This document shows, piece after piece, positions 1 to 11,004 of a DNA stretch of 64,000 bases (position 1 is the stretch's first letter; the number at the start of each line of letters is the position of its first letter). The position numbers and the translations under genes are program-made. Origin of the DNA: Chloranthus sessilifolius (Eukaryota; Streptophyta; Magnoliopsida; Chloranthales; Chloranthaceae); the NCBI GenBank assembly GCA_021018995.1, contig CM037588.1, forward strand, positions 140,799,725-140,863,724. The letters are read 5' to 3'. The notes beneath the pieces are model-generated. The model did no database searches. It was not told the DNA's origin and saw only the letters and a program-made list of their open reading frames with translations.

Positions 1-694
1 CCATTAATTAGAATTGGGTAGTGGAGGTTGTGCTCCACCACCATGGCTGGTACTTACATATTATAATACTCGTTTATTGTCAATTTTGACACTTCCTCAT
101 AACACGAATTGGACTTGGCTTATTCTTTTAATATCACTTTTGCGATCATCTAAAATTTTATCAAACCTAAATAGAAAACATGGCTTGGAAAGATTCTTCT
201 GCCTAACGGTGATGATTCTTCCTAGTGTCGTAGTTTTCATAGTGAGGTTTAATTTTGTCCCAAACCGTGTTACAAATTCAATAAAAGTGTGTAGAGAACG
301 TTGACATCACAACATAAGGGATTCTTCTGCCCAACGGTGATGAATCACTTAATATTGTATTATGGTTGTGTTTCACTATTCATTAATTTTGTGTGTGGGT
401 ACTGCTAGTGTGTTGTGACTCGACCCAACGGAGTGTCATAATGACGCAATTAGTACCACAATCATTAATAGAGATTGAGGAAGCGGCTAGTGTGTTATGA
501 CTCGACCCAACGGAGGGTCATAATGATATAAATTGTTTCTCAATAAAACCACATTGGTTTTAATTTTATATTCCTTGACATATTTTAACTCTTGCGTCAT
601 CTATTATCATTATAACCTTGTGAAATTGCTAGTTACTTCAATTGTATGTGGACATAATAAACCCCTTAATTATTGTGTAGCATTGAACCCGTCT
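1..694 (+). other. Copia element leader region, decayed
   Basis: This stretch lies directly upstream of a copia gag reading frame and is probably its untranslated leader and/or LTR remnant. It holds an imperfect direct repeat: about 41 bases at 404-444 recur at 486-526, both containing CTCGACCCAACGGAG. A related shorter repeat, built around CCAACGGTGATGA, occurs near 200 and 330. I see no LTR boundary or primer binding site, so the 5' end of the element is probably outside the window or lost. Short open frames here have no recognisable domain. Confidence 0.4.
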
Positions 695-2907
695 TCTATA
701 ACTAATATAATTGGTGGAATTCAACTTTTGAGTGGCTCAAATTATGGCAAATAGAAAGAATAAGTTGCTATTGTTCTCGGCTGTATGGATCTTGACTATG
801 CTATACGATCTGATAAACCCAAAGTTCTCACAGCTGATGCCTCAGCTGAGGATCTGACAGTGATTAATACGGATTTGGAAAAATGGGATAGATCAAATCG
901 TATGAGCCTCATGATCATAAAGAGTTCCATTACTGATGCGATTCGAGGAGGTATTCCTGACTCGCACAATGCCAATGAATACATGCAGGCTATTAAGGAA
1001 CAATTTCAAGGGACTTCTAAAGCACTTGCCAGTAGTCTAATTGTTAAAATGGGAACCATGAAATATGATAGTCATAGCGGCGTACGAGAGCACATTATGA
1101 AAATGAGTGGCATGGCAACTCAATTGAAAGAACTAGACATGGGTTTTTTTAAGGGTTATCTTATTCACTTCATTATGACTTCTCTTCCTACACAATTTGG
1201 TTCGTTAAAGATTAATTATAACACGCAGAAAGAGAAGTGGAAGATGAACGAGCTAATCGCTCACTGTGTCCAAGAAGAAGAAAGACTTCGGGTTGAAAAA
1301 CCTGAAAGTGCTCATTACGCCGCTCTTGGACCATCGAAAGGAAATTTTAAGCAAAAACAGGGACAATAAAAAGGAAAGAATGTGAAAGCTCCTCCACCGA
1401 AAACCAAACAAGGAGAAGTTAGCAGATTTACTTCTGGCATCAAGTGTCACTTCTGTAAAAAGAATAGACACATTAAGAAGAATTGCCAGAAATACAGAGA
1501 TTGGCTAGTTAAGAAAGGTAATGACCTAGTCTTTGTATGTTTTGAATCACTTTATGTTGATGCTCCACGCAATACTTGGGGGATAGATTCTGGTGCAAAC
1601 TATTCACATAAGTAATTTAATACAGGGATTTTGATCCAGCAGGAAGCTAAGTAAAGGCGAACGTACCATCAAACTCGAAAATGGAGTAGAAGCAGACGTG
1701 GAGGCCATTGGGACTCTCCGTCTCGTTTTAGATAGTGGTTTCATTTTGGATTTAGTTGATACTGTTTATGTTTCAAGTATCACTAGAAACCTTATCTCAA
1801 TTTCTAAATTGGATTCATTAGGTTTTGAATTTAAATTTGGACATAATATTTTTACTGTATTATTTAATTCCGATATTGTGGGTGGTGGCTCATTAGTGGG
1901 CAATCTTTATCAGTTGAACTTGGATTCATCTTACGCCCAATCTTTAGTTTCCATGCATGTGAATGATAAAATTAGTAAGAAACGAAAATGAGCAATCAAC
2001 AACTTCTCTATTTTATGGCATAAACGTTTAGGCCATATATCTAAGGATAGAATGGAGAGGTTAATTAAAGATGATATACTCGATGCGCTCGATTTCTCTG
2101 ATTTCACTACTTGTGTAGATTGCGTTAAAGAAAAACTCACAAAAGCTAATAAGAAAGGGGCTATCAGGAACACGAGTTTACTCGAAATAGTCCACACTGA
2201 TATTTGTGGACCGTTTCCAACTCCCACTATTGGTGGTCAAAAGTATTTTATTACCTTTATTGATGATTATTCTCGTTTTGGTTATATATTTCTTATTCAT
2301 GAGAAATCTGAGGCTCTGGATATGTTTAAAATCTATAAAGCCGAAGTTGAGTTACAACTCAATTCGAAGATTAAAATTATAAGATCTGATAGAGGCGGAG
2401 AGTACTATGGTAGATACTCTGAAACAGGTCGCAATCCAGGACCATTCGCCCTGTATCTACAAGAGCATGGCATTGTCGCTCAATACACCATGCCGGGAAC
2501 GCCTGAACAGAACGGTGTAGTTGAGCGATGAAATCGTACTCTTATGGATATGGTGAGAAGCATGTTATGCAACTCTAAGTTGCCTATGTTCTTGTGGGGA
2601 GAAGCCTTGAGAACAGTGGTGCATATCCTGAATCGAGTTCCTAGTAAGGCGGTTCCCAAAACTCCTTATGAGCTATGGATAGGAAGAAAATCGACTTTAG
2701 GATATTTATACATTTGGAGCTGTTTGGCTGAAGCAAAGGTGTACAACCCACAATTAGGAAAATTGGATCCTAAAACTATAAGTTGTCATTTCATTGGTTA
2801 CCCTGATAGGTCAAAAGGCTATAGATTTTATTGCCCCACTCATAGTACCCGGATTGTTGAGATTAGATATGCAAAATTCTTTGAGGATCGTGAGATCAGA
2901 ACCACAT
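695..2907 (+). pseudogene. Ty1/copia gag-protease-integrase remnant (RT/RNase H missing)
   Basis: This is a decayed Ty1/copia polyprotein, read in several pieces separated by stops and frameshifts. Gag starts near 695 with the plant copia GSNY motif and runs to about 1369. A CCHC knuckle follows near 1457-1500 (C-x2-C-x4-H-x4-C, with the usual Gly before His replaced by Arg). A protease-like DSGA motif lies near 1585-1600. GAG-pre-integrase and the integrase core occupy about 1990-2910: the first Asp is in HTDICGP, the second in SDRGGEY and the Glu in PEQNGVVE, followed by a stop where NR is expected. The homologous frame stops near 2907, before reverse transcriptase, next to a minus-strand LINE fragment. 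The element is dead. The family call is firm; the exact ends are not. Confidence 0.85.
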
Positions 2908-2974
2908 AACAATTTGCAAGTGGGCCCAAAATATTATAAGGGGAGAGATAAGGCTATAATTTACCCGACGAACT

Positions 2975-3128
2975 TCTTTTGCAAGAGAGACTAATAGATT
3001 ATCTTCCACATGCACACCCATTAAACATGATTTATCAAAATTAATTATTCGCTTGGAGTAGAAAACTTCAAAACAAAGGAAAATGACTTTAAGATTAAGA
3101 AGCTCTTCACTAGAATCACAAAACATTA
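2975..3128 (-). pseudogene. LINE reverse transcriptase fragment, distal part
   Basis: On the minus strand this encodes the part of a plant L1-type LINE reverse transcriptase just after the catalytic YADD position: an MFCDSSEE stretch, then a leucine-rich segment and a KSCL motif typical of plant LINE RTs. Its upstream half lies 20.8 kb away at 23942-24298. With the intervening MITE and one TAA duplicate removed, the two halves sit in one reading frame. The fragment is cut off on its other side by copia sequence. It is a non-functional relic. Confidence 0.75.
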
Positions 3129-3129
3129 A

Positions 3130-3235
3130 GGCTGCGTATGACATAGCTCTTTGTTAGCCCCTGCCATAGCAGAGTTCACATGCTTTAGCATGTTTCCATC
3201 CTTGTTGCTAACATCCTGCTATCTGCTTTAGCAGG
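3130..3235 (+). mobile_element. PIF/Harbinger-like MITE, left half
   Basis: This is the left part of a roughly 370-base MITE split by a later retrotransposon. The terminal inverted repeat begins GGCTGCGTATGACATA and is matched by the reverse complement at 23924-23939. Similarity between the two arms continues imperfectly for about 60 bases. The element is bounded by TAA at 3127-3129 and at 23940-23942, the 3-bp duplication typical of PIF/Harbinger (Tourist-like) elements. It has no coding capacity. It sits inside a LINE reverse transcriptase frame. Confidence 0.75.
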
Positions 3236-3896
3236 TGTAAGGATCCGACCTGACCCGATTCTACATGATATCGTTGTTTCTGTGTTTATTTAATGGCCGA
3301 TATTAAAGTACATTAAACGAGTGGTTCACATCAACTGTTAAGGATGATATTTTTACAGGACAAAAATGTGTTAAAAATCATTGACTTTGTTAGATCTGAT
3401 CATGGAGATCAGTTTTGAGCATGTGTGCCACGTGACACTACGACCCATTTGAGGGGTGTGATCGGATCAGTAATCACAAACTAACCGTCTGATGGTAAGG
3501 CGATAGTCTCAGGATCTGTATTGTCCGAAGGATTGGAATAAAATTAGATCGCCATCATGTGATTAGAGGTAGTAATTTGGTTGGCGCAAATAATGGGACC
3601 CAAATCATTGTCTCATGTCCTGTGACAGTGGCACATGTAGTGTGTGTCGATATCAGAGACGATATAATTGAAGCGATTATACCCTCATATGATATCTGAT
3701 AAGTTATTATCATATAATAATATAAGAGATACTAATATAATCTAATATATAATATGATATAATATAATAATTTTAATATATTATAAGAGAGAAGTAGAGA
3801 AGGCTCTGGAGGGGTTGAGGAGGGAGTCGTGGAGTGTTAGGCGCTATGTGCCAAAAGAAGAGAAGGGAGTCGTGGGTTACTAGGCATTACGTGCCA

Positions 3897-3993
3897 AAAG
3901 AAAAAGAAAAGAGGAAAAGTAAAGAAAGAGAGCCAGAGAATGTGAGGAAAGAAATAGAGCCAGAGAGAAAAAGAAAAAGAAAGAAAAAGAAAG

Positions 3994-4024
<31 letters not shown>

Positions 4025-4030
4025 GAGAGT
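3897..4030 (+). repeat. GA-rich low-complexity tract in R1 LTR
   Basis: A purine tract of AAAGA and GA repeats ends in a pure (GA)n run. The equivalent tract in the split 3' LTR lies at about 21485-21635 and differs in length, as expected for a simple-sequence region. It causes artefactual Arg/Lys/Glu-rich and, on the other strand, Phe/Leu/Ser-rich open frames. Confidence 0.85.
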
Positions 4031-4442
4031 GATCGTTCACAATGATGATGGATCCTATAGTTGCTCGTTTCTTTTGAGGCAAGTACCTATTCTCGTACTT
4101 TTTGTTTAAACTCTGATATAGATTGTATCTATATTGATTTATCGATTCGAAATCAGACTTTGTTACGTCATGTGTATTTTGAATTGTATATCTATGTGTT
4201 GTCTGTTATACCTGTATAAGATGGCTTGTATTTTAGTCGTAGAATATGTGTATGTTGTTAGCCTGAGTATGAGATTTTAATACTTGTGGTAGTCATTATA
4301 TTTTATTAACGTATTAATGCTGAAAATTATGTGTTGATAGCTGGATTGATGTTTTAATGTTGCACCCTTTGAGGCATATGAAGGGTTTCATGTCGTCTGA
4401 TATATTAGTTTATGAACACTGTAGAAGCGAAAATCAGTCGAA

Positions 4443-4880
4443 TCAGTTACACCTAAAAGTGTAAATATTTGTTACCTGAATTGGTGACATCTGAACGTAT
4501 AAATATTTATTATCTGAGTACACTATACTTGTTTGTGTAAATATTTGGTAACTGAATATGTTATACCGGTTACACTTATTTGTGTAATAATTTAGTACTA
4601 AATATGTTATACCGATTACACCTGTTTGTGCAAAAATTTGATAACTGAATATATTATACCGATTATACCTGTTTGTGTAAAAATTTGGTACTGAATATAT
4701 TATACCGATTACACCTATTTCTGTAATCATTTCGTACTAAATATGTTATATCAGTTATACTTGTTTGTGTAAAAAATTGGTAACTGAATATGTTATATCT
4801 GTTACACATATTTGTTTAATAATTTGGTACTGAATATGTTATATCGGTTACACCTGATTGTGTAGACATTTGCTAACTGA
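4443..4880 (+). repeat. Tandem repeats of about 58 bases in R1 LTR
   Basis: About seven to eight degenerate copies of a unit of roughly 58 bases are arranged head to tail. Each resembles GTTACACCTGTTTGTGTAA followed by ATTTGGTAACTGAATATGTTATACCG. The matching stretch in the 3' LTR (about 22045-22390) has fewer copies, so the array has changed in number since insertion. The minus-strand open frame across it, rich in Tyr, Asn and Thr, is a by-product of the repeat. Confidence 0.8.
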
Positions 4881-6019
4881 ATCTGTATTGTGGTAGACTT
4901 GCATATGTAATATGTATAAATTGCATGTGTTATAAGTGGTTAGATCTGTTCGAAGACCGATGGAGTTTTGGAATATAAATTTATGTGTTCTGACATTTTC
5001 TGGTATTTTTGTACTAGATTTGAATACCATAATATCTGAAAGGCAATAAGATGATACCTCTGAGTCCGTAGTGGACAATTGTAAGACCCTGGCCAGGTTG
5101 TAAATCTGATATCTACTCTGCTATCTGTTATCTGATCTCAACTAACAGCTGAGTTGAAAAAAGCACTTGATATTCGTGCGATTAACTATAAAATAATCCC
5201 CAACAGCGATAAGTATGTTGTGGTAGTTTAAGTATACATTTCTAAGTTATTTGCCTGATCTAGTCTGAAACTATTTGTCTGATTTATCTGTATGGCCTGA
5301 GAAATGTTAATATCAACCTGAATTCAGTAAAAATATCGGACTACAAAGTAAAGTGATACACAAAATTTGAAATGTTATTGTTAGTGGTAATTATGTTATC
5401 TGATCTGATTCTATGATCTGTTCTCTGAGAATTCTATTATTTGCTCTGAATTTGTTATATGTTCCTTCAGAAAAATACTATGTAGTACCCTGTAGTTGAT
5501 GATATGGGATTCGTATCTGTATGTGATATTGACCTATTTACGAGAATTATTTTCAACTATAGACAGTCACAATTACAACTGAATTATTTGATTAGTTTGT
5601 ACAATAATAAGAGATGTTAAATAGAGAGTTTGATAATTTGAAACTATCGGCATGTTAGGAGTTTTGTCAATATGTATTACAACGATTACTTGCGGAGCAT
5701 GTCGATTAGCTCTTACGGTAGTTTAACCACCCTGTAGGTGAAGAAAAAGGATTAGAGAAAGATCAATTGGCGCAAATTCAATAGTATTATCTGGTGTAGG
5801 TCTCTGTGATTGGTACGTAGTAGTGTTTATTTTAATATATTAAGGTAGTGAAACCTATTAAAAAAAAGAAAAATTTATCTGTTTATCATAACTTTAGTTA
5901 TCTGGATATCTGATTTTTAATCCCTGATTCAAAATTTTTAGTCAGATGTTGTATTTTCTTCTGATATATCTAGATCACGACTCAAAATCCATGTGTGTGG
6001 ATTTGGGGTCGTGACAATG

Positions 6020-6031
6020 TGGTATCAAAGC
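6020..6031 (+). promoter_or_regulatory. Primer binding site of R1 (initiator Met tRNA type)
   Basis: The sequence TGGTATCAAAGC lies three bases after the 5' LTR. It differs by one base from the TGGTATCAGAGC site common in plant LTR retrotransposons that prime from initiator methionine tRNA. It fixes the LTR end and the plus orientation of R1. Confidence 0.85.
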
Positions 6032-6122
6032 TATAGCGTTTAAGGTGTGGACTCATAGGCTAGAAGTAGGGTGTGTACTTGCTATCCAGTTGTGATATTG
6101 TATTCCCTGTGATGACCAGGGA

Positions 6123-6719
6123 ATGATGGAGTATACGGTAGCGAAAAAGAAGGTTGGGTTTCCTCGCTCAGTGTGTTATAGGTTGGCTAGTCGTTTTGTG
6201 CCCCAGGGGGCATCTGCAATTATTGATGTCACAAGAAATCATCAACGAAATAAAGAATACACTTTTCCTCTGCCTTCTCAGCTCAACGTCCAATGGGTCA
6301 AGGAAGCAGTAGCAGATAATTTTGACGATTTCGAACATGACATAGACAATCTAAACTATAGCAAATGCAAGCTGACTGACCCAGGTGATAATGAATAAGA
6401 TGCTGAGAATCTAAATAATGAAGGAGACAACCTAGAGAACTTAAGCGAAAGAGAGGAGACAGACTCAAGTGAAGGAGAGGAGGACCTAAGAGAGGATGAA
6501 GAAGACGTTGAAGACGCCGAGGATATGAATAATGAGTACCCAAGTGAGGAAGACGTTGAAGAAGTTGATTATAATGAGGAACACATTATTACAATCTCTG
6601 ACGACATTGCCTTCGCCTCAAAGACGACTGAGGCAGAATCCTTTGAGCATCAAACATACCGACTGGGCCATTATCAAGCTCAGTTAAAGAACCTTGTAGA
6701 TTATCAGACTGGCATATGA
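6123..6719 (+). pseudogene. Acidic protein ORF in the gag position of R1, unrecognised
   Basis: I do not recognise this gene. A frame starting at an ATG at 6123 runs to 6719 with one in-frame stop (6396), giving about 198 codons. The first 80 codons are mildly basic to neutral and could be folded (Phe-Pro-Arg, then Arg-Leu-Ala-Ser-Arg-Phe-Val-Pro). From about codon 75 to 155 the protein is extremely acidic (runs of Glu/Asp with Asn and Ser). The final 40 codons return to ordinary composition. It lies 90 bases after the primer binding site, where gag is expected, but no CCHC knuckle or retroviral capsid motif is visible. It may be a diverged or captured gene, or relate to the acidic accessory ORF of the gypsy families nearby. 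Coding status is inferred from the long frame in otherwise stop-rich DNA. Confidence 0.5.
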
Positions 6720-7454
6720 AATTTATACCATTGATATTAATGCAAGGACAAACAAGACCTTGTGAATAGGAAATTGACCTATAGTGTAAGGTCCCTTTTT
6801 GCTAGATAGGACATAGAAGTGAACTAATAAAATTTTGTACTAATGTAGATATGAACTAGTGAAATTTTATACTCCGACTACTCTTTTGCTACCAAACATG
6901 CTTCTGTAATTACCACCGTGTTGTAAGGTTGTCGCTTATGCTTTTAGACACCTCAAAGTTCGTAGGTAGACCTATCCAACGCTTAAGTGAGAACTGGTTG
7001 TGATGGTGTGTGCCTTACAAATTAGAGGCAGTATTTGTGTAGAGTTCAGACATAGCTGTGTGCACTACTTGTTGACCGAAAAGAGTCGACTATCCGACAA
7101 TGGAGATGGATTGAATTTTGACAAGATTCTGATTTGTCAGTCAATTATTAGTCTGGGATAGCCAAGGTTGCAACAGCTACTGTACAAATTGATTGCTCGA
7201 CCAATGATTTTTGAATTGGGACGAGTTGATTTCTAAATCAGGATGAAATTATAAAGGGGTAAGTCTAAAAAAAATTAATAAAAAAATAAAAATAAAAATT
7301 ATGTTTGCCACTCTACATGTTCGACCTAGCATTCTTTACGAAATTATAAAGGCTCAATAAAAGGGTTCTAGACTGAAGACTATAATGGTTGATGTGAGTG
7401 CAAGATACCCGTAGGCAACTTACAACCCTCGATATGCCGACATGAAAGTGGATG
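6720..7454 (+). other. R1 internal region, no recognisable gene
   Basis: This is internal sequence of R1 between the acidic ORF and the integrase remnant. I see scattered stops in all frames and an A-rich run near 7266-7300. It may be eroded pol, but no motif can be assigned. Confidence 0.4.
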
Positions 7455-7990
7455 ATACTGTTCCTTAGGAAGAATTGCCCGTTGCCCTAATTGATCCAGC
7501 TATTTGTTACTGAGATTGTGTGAGGTTCCATAGGATTCCAAAAGCACTTGTCTCTGATAAAGATTCACGTTTCACATCGAAATACTGGAATGGTCTGATA
7601 TGAAAGTTCGATATGATAACTGACAACTGAAGCCAGATTTTAGAAGACCTGTTGCGGGGTTGTGTGCTGACAGCAGGATCAATTTGTGCCTTTGAGTGAA
7701 ATTACATATAATAATAGCTATCAAACCAGTATTCAGATGGCACCGCATGAAGCTATGTATGATTGACCTTGTTGTTCACCTCTTTTTTGGGACAAGAATG
7801 GTGAAAGAAAACTGGTAAGACAGGAATTAATATAAGAAACGATATAGATGATTCAACGCATTCAAAATCGACTTCAGCTAGTTCAAAGTAGACAGAAAAG
7901 AATAAGTACATCGGAACAAGAAGATTTCACTTGTCAAGAGTTATTGACAAAATCAGTTTGAAAGGAAAACAATATGGGAATGAGAAGAGT
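7455..7990 (+). pseudogene. Heavily decayed gypsy integrase remnant in R1
   Basis: Piecewise plus-strand translation shows eroded traces of the C-terminal half of a Ty3/gypsy integrase: a HRIPKALVSDKDSRFTS-like segment near 7530-7575 (second catalytic Asp region), a SNQYSDGTA-like echo of the YNNSYQSSIGMAP motif near 7720, and a QLVQSRQKR-like segment near 7880-7900. Stops and frameshifts interrupt all of it. It shows that R1 derives from a gypsy element but is now non-autonomous. Confidence 0.6.
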
Positions 7991-8025
7991 TGTTTGGTAG
8001 TGAATCGTAAATTTCGAGGACAAAA

Positions 8026-8044
8026 TTTTATAAGGAGGGAAGGA
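8026..8044 (+). promoter_or_regulatory. Polypurine tract of R1
   Basis: A purine-rich stretch, AAGGAGGGAAGGA, lies immediately before the 3' LTR start at 8045. It follows the TTTCGAGGACAAAATTTTAT context also seen before the other gypsy 3' LTRs in this window. It is the expected site for priming plus-strand DNA synthesis. Confidence 0.7.
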
Positions 8045-8567
8045 TGTAAGGACCTGATTTGTAAGGACCCGACCCGACCCAGTTCTGTATGATATCTTTA
8101 TTTTTGTGTTTATTTAATGGCCGATATTAAAGTACATTAAACGGGTGGTTCACAATAAATTGATCTCCATGGTCAGATCTAACAAAGTCAATGGCTTTTA
8201 ACACATTTTTTCCTTGTGGACGTGATCGGATCAGTAAGCACAAACTAATCGTCTGATGGTAAGGCGATGATCTCAGGATTTGTATTGTCCGAAGGATTGG
8301 ATTGGAATGAAATTAGATCACCATCATGTGATTAGAGGCAGTAATTTGGTTGGCTCAAATAGTGGGACCCAAATTATTGTCCCATGTTCCGTGATAGTGG
8401 CACATATAGTGTGTGTCAATATCAAAGAAGATATAATAAAAGCAATTATACCCTCATATGATATTTGATAAGTTAATATCATATAATAATATAAGAGATA
8501 CTAATATAATATAATATAATAATTATAAGATACTATAAGAGAAGTAGAGAAGGTTTTGGAGGGTTTG
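8045..8567 (+). repeat. 3' LTR of R1, first part
   Basis: This is the first 523 bases of the R1 3' LTR, starting TGTAAGGACC. It aligns with the 5' LTR from 3236 onward but lacks an internal stretch present there near 3340-3450. It is cut at 8567 by R2. The GTTTG at 8563-8567 is one copy of the R2 target site duplication. The LTR continues at 21405. Confidence 0.88.
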
Positions 8568-9171
8568 TGTAATAACCCCAAATTCTGTAAACTATGTAAG
8601 ATAGGATGTGTGTGTACTGGATGTGTGTATGTGGTTCACAAGGGAACCCATACTACTTAACACACCGTGTTGTGTATATGTCTCACACCATGTGTGAGCT
8701 AGTGGATAAGGTAACACACAATTAACATGTTTGTGTGTTACATGGTAGCAAGTCAATTTTCTAGAGTAAAGAAGGGTCTCACATATGAGACCCATTTGCT
8801 AAGCTTTGAGAGTTCAAGCAAGAGAGAGAGGGAGAGGGCTGAAGAGGTAAGTAAAGGAGTTCTCTTGAATTCATAGGATAGATTCACTTGATTTTAGTGA
8901 CTTATATGTGAAGAAAATGAGTGTGTGAATGATCGCCTACAATTTCGTCGGCTTGATCGTGCTCGGCGTGAGCGGAGTGGGTTTTAGAAACCCTTTTTGA
9001 ATCTTCAAGAGGAATGATCTGATCTATTGAGTGGATCGTTGTGATTAAGGTAAGAAATTAATTTTAAGTATATTTAAAGTATGCATTTAATGTTTGTTGA
9101 AGTGTGTGATAAGTATGAGTGAGGTTTGGTGAAGATCGAGTTAAGGAGAAACTTATATATGAAATATTTAT

Positions 9172-9400
9172 GTTCCTCGTGCGCACGAGATTCATAGCTC
9201 GCTTGCGTGAGAAACCTTCTATAGGTATAAGTAAGCAGTGGGGCTCTGTGGCTCACTTGTGCAAGGAATTAAGTAGAAGGGACCTCGCTCACGCGAGGCC
9301 TCGCGTGACCCTCAGCAGTAAGCAAAATTCTAATCGGTCGCGCGAGGAATTGTGTGTTTTGAGCTCGCGTGCACGAGCTCCAGAGCTCGCTCGCGTGAGG
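9172..9400 (+). repeat. Palindrome array of R2 5' LTR (CTCGC..GCGAG type)
   Basis: Several imperfect and perfect inverted repeats of the form GCTCGCTTGCGTGAG, CTCGCTCACGCGAGG and GAGCTCGCTCGCGTGAG are spaced about 20-40 bases apart. This GC-rich block stands out in AT-rich surroundings. The same motif family returns at about 19470-19670 in the 3' LTR and at 16660-16790, upstream of the accessory ORF. It could bind a dimeric protein or form hairpins in RNA; its role is unknown. Confidence 0.75.
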
Positions 9401-10401
9401 TGCAGGGTACTTATATTGTTACTTTTGTTCTGAATTCTTTAGGAATGCACGTCTTAAGTTCTTTTAAGCTTTCCTAAAAGCATGTTTGGGTATTAGCAAT
9501 GTAGGATTAATGCATGAGCATACATGTGGATTTGCAAAATGAGTTATGTATGGATTGATTGATCGTGGATCGAGGTAGGGAAAACTCTATACCATATGTA
9601 TTTGATACGAATAGCATATGAATTATGATATGACGTATTTGTTTTGAATGCGTTGAGTCTTATGAATGTGTAAGCATGTGTGTGTGTGTGTGTGTGTATT
9701 TCGAGAACCATATTAAAACAAATGTGCTATTCATGTGAGAATCCTTCAAGATTCATTATGATAATGTGATAAGCATGTAGAATCTTTCAAGATTCATTCG
9801 AAATGTGAAATAGGTGTGTGTGAGTTCGGATGTTTTGAGTTTAAAAACCTAATTATAATTAACACATCACACAGTGATAAATTATAAGTTATGCACTATG
9901 ATTTAAGGTTTCGTGCAAATACTCGGCTGACACGGCGGTATATCCGTGACCGACATGGCGGGATATTCATGACCGGTACGACGGGATATCCGTATAACTC
10001 TGTGTGATCTTGTGAATTCTACCAGCCAACGGTAATTGTGTTCGACACAAGTGTCCAACATTTTTGGGACCTTGGGCACCATATGTGAATGGTTCATATG
10101 AACAAAGATGGTGGGTATTCCATCGGGCGCTTGATGTTATACTTGCTCGATGATTAATTTAAGTGAAGCACTTTAAGTTTCTTTTCTTGTGTTATATGAA
10201 TAAGAAGAAATGCATGTGATAAGTTTTCCAAATTTAGAAAAATGTCCTTGTTTCATTCAGCTATCTTTGACATTGTGCATCTTTATGAGAAAATCATATT
10301 TCATTATGTCATGGGATTTATGTGTTTTGTTGAGATATGCATGCTCTTTGTATTTCCCTATTGAGCTTAGATGAAACTCATCCCTCGACTATATGTCACA
10401 G

Positions 10402-10518
10402 GTTCAGGTGCGGATATAGGCACGGAGGACCAGGATAAGGAGGACTCCGAGTGCGTGCCTTTGGAAGAGGAGATAGATCCTCATCCTGAGAATTGTTTTC
10501 TATGTGCAAAGCACAGGT
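10402..10518 (+). other. Conserved acidic peptide-like segment in R2 LTR
   Basis: A frame beginning at the GGTTCAGGT after TATGTCACAG encodes a Glu/Asp-rich stretch with DSECVPLEEE and a PHPE motif. It ends in a short Cys-containing tail and a stop. Comparable frames at the same LTR position in R3, R4 and R5 end in PPP(E/K)xFF-stop, so the segment looks constrained at the peptide level. There is no obvious local ATG in R2. The upstream CAG may act as a splice acceptor joining it to an earlier leader exon. This is inference from the cross-family comparison. Confidence 0.4.
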
Positions 10519-10880
10519 AGGTCTGACTTTAGAGAGATGGATCAGTACATGGGTTCTTTAAAGTAAATAGCATATTTCTTTTGGATAATAGTGGTATTAT
10601 TCTTTTGTGAACCATGTTTCGGTGATGGTCGGCCATCACTGGTGGTTCTTTACGGTTCTTTTATCCATGAGTTACATGGGATTAGAATCGTTATTTTATC
10701 CTTTTAAAGATATAGAATTGGAGATCTCTTTTTGCTTATGATGACTATATATGCTTAGTTAGAGAACCTGCTTTGTTTCCGCTTTGTGTGTGGATGTGCC
10801 AAGTGTTTCGTTTGGGGATTGGCCTTAGTGCCTACCCGATGGCCCGGGTTTCGCGATTAGAAAATCCGAACTGTCCCAGT

Positions 10881-10892
10881 TGGTATCAGAGA
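10881..10892 (+). promoter_or_regulatory. Primer binding site of R2
   Basis: TGGTATCAGAGA lies two bases after the 5' LTR end and matches the initiator methionine tRNA-type plant primer binding site apart from the last base. It confirms the LTR end and the plus orientation. Confidence 0.88.
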
Positions 10893-11004
10893 TTAGGCAT
10901 TAGAAATTTCTGACAAGTCTTAGATTAGACTAAACGTTTAAGATTTTGTTAAAGTATAGGGATCACCTGTTAATGGAACTTTTGTTTCACTATAACAGAT
11001 TAGG

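Larger units (their letters stand above)
3236..6016 (+). repeat. 5' LTR of retroelement R1 (2.8 kb)
   Basis: This LTR starts TGTAAGGATCC and ends GGTCGTGACA. It is followed three bases later by a primer binding site. It is flanked by GCAGG (3231-3235), duplicated after the 3' LTR (23673-23677). At 2781 bases it is unusually long. It contains a GA-rich low-complexity block (3897-4030), a tandem repeat region (4443-4880) and a decayed remainder with no credible gene. The same sequence recurs at 8045-8567 plus 21405-23672, where a younger element splits the 3' LTR. The many substitutions and indels between the copies indicate an old insertion. Open frames inside it are low-complexity or repeat artefacts. 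Confidence 0.9.
8568..10878 (+). repeat. 5' LTR of gypsy element R2 (2.3 kb)
   Basis: This LTR starts TGTAATAACC and ends at CTGTCCCA, two bases before the primer binding site. The 3' LTR copy is 18870-21404. It contains an AAG|GTAAG-like splice donor near 9050, an array of palindromes of the CTCGCTCGCGCGAG type (about 9172-9400), a (GT)n run near 9680, a module of repeated GGATATCCGTGACC elements (9930-9995), a TATTCCATCGGG element (about 10118) and a short conserved acidic peptide-like frame (10402-10518). It is 2311 bases against 2535 for the 3' copy because the latter carries a tandem duplication. Confidence 0.92.

Noticed and set aside
3834..4109. Arg/Lys/Glu-rich open frames on both strands
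   Set aside because: They lie in a GA-rich low-complexity tract of an LTR, and the composition follows the repeat. The other LTR copy does not keep the frame.
4443..4730. Minus-strand open frame rich in Tyr and Asn
   Set aside because: It follows the 58-base tandem repeat in the R1 LTR; no domain, and the array differs in copy number in the other LTR.
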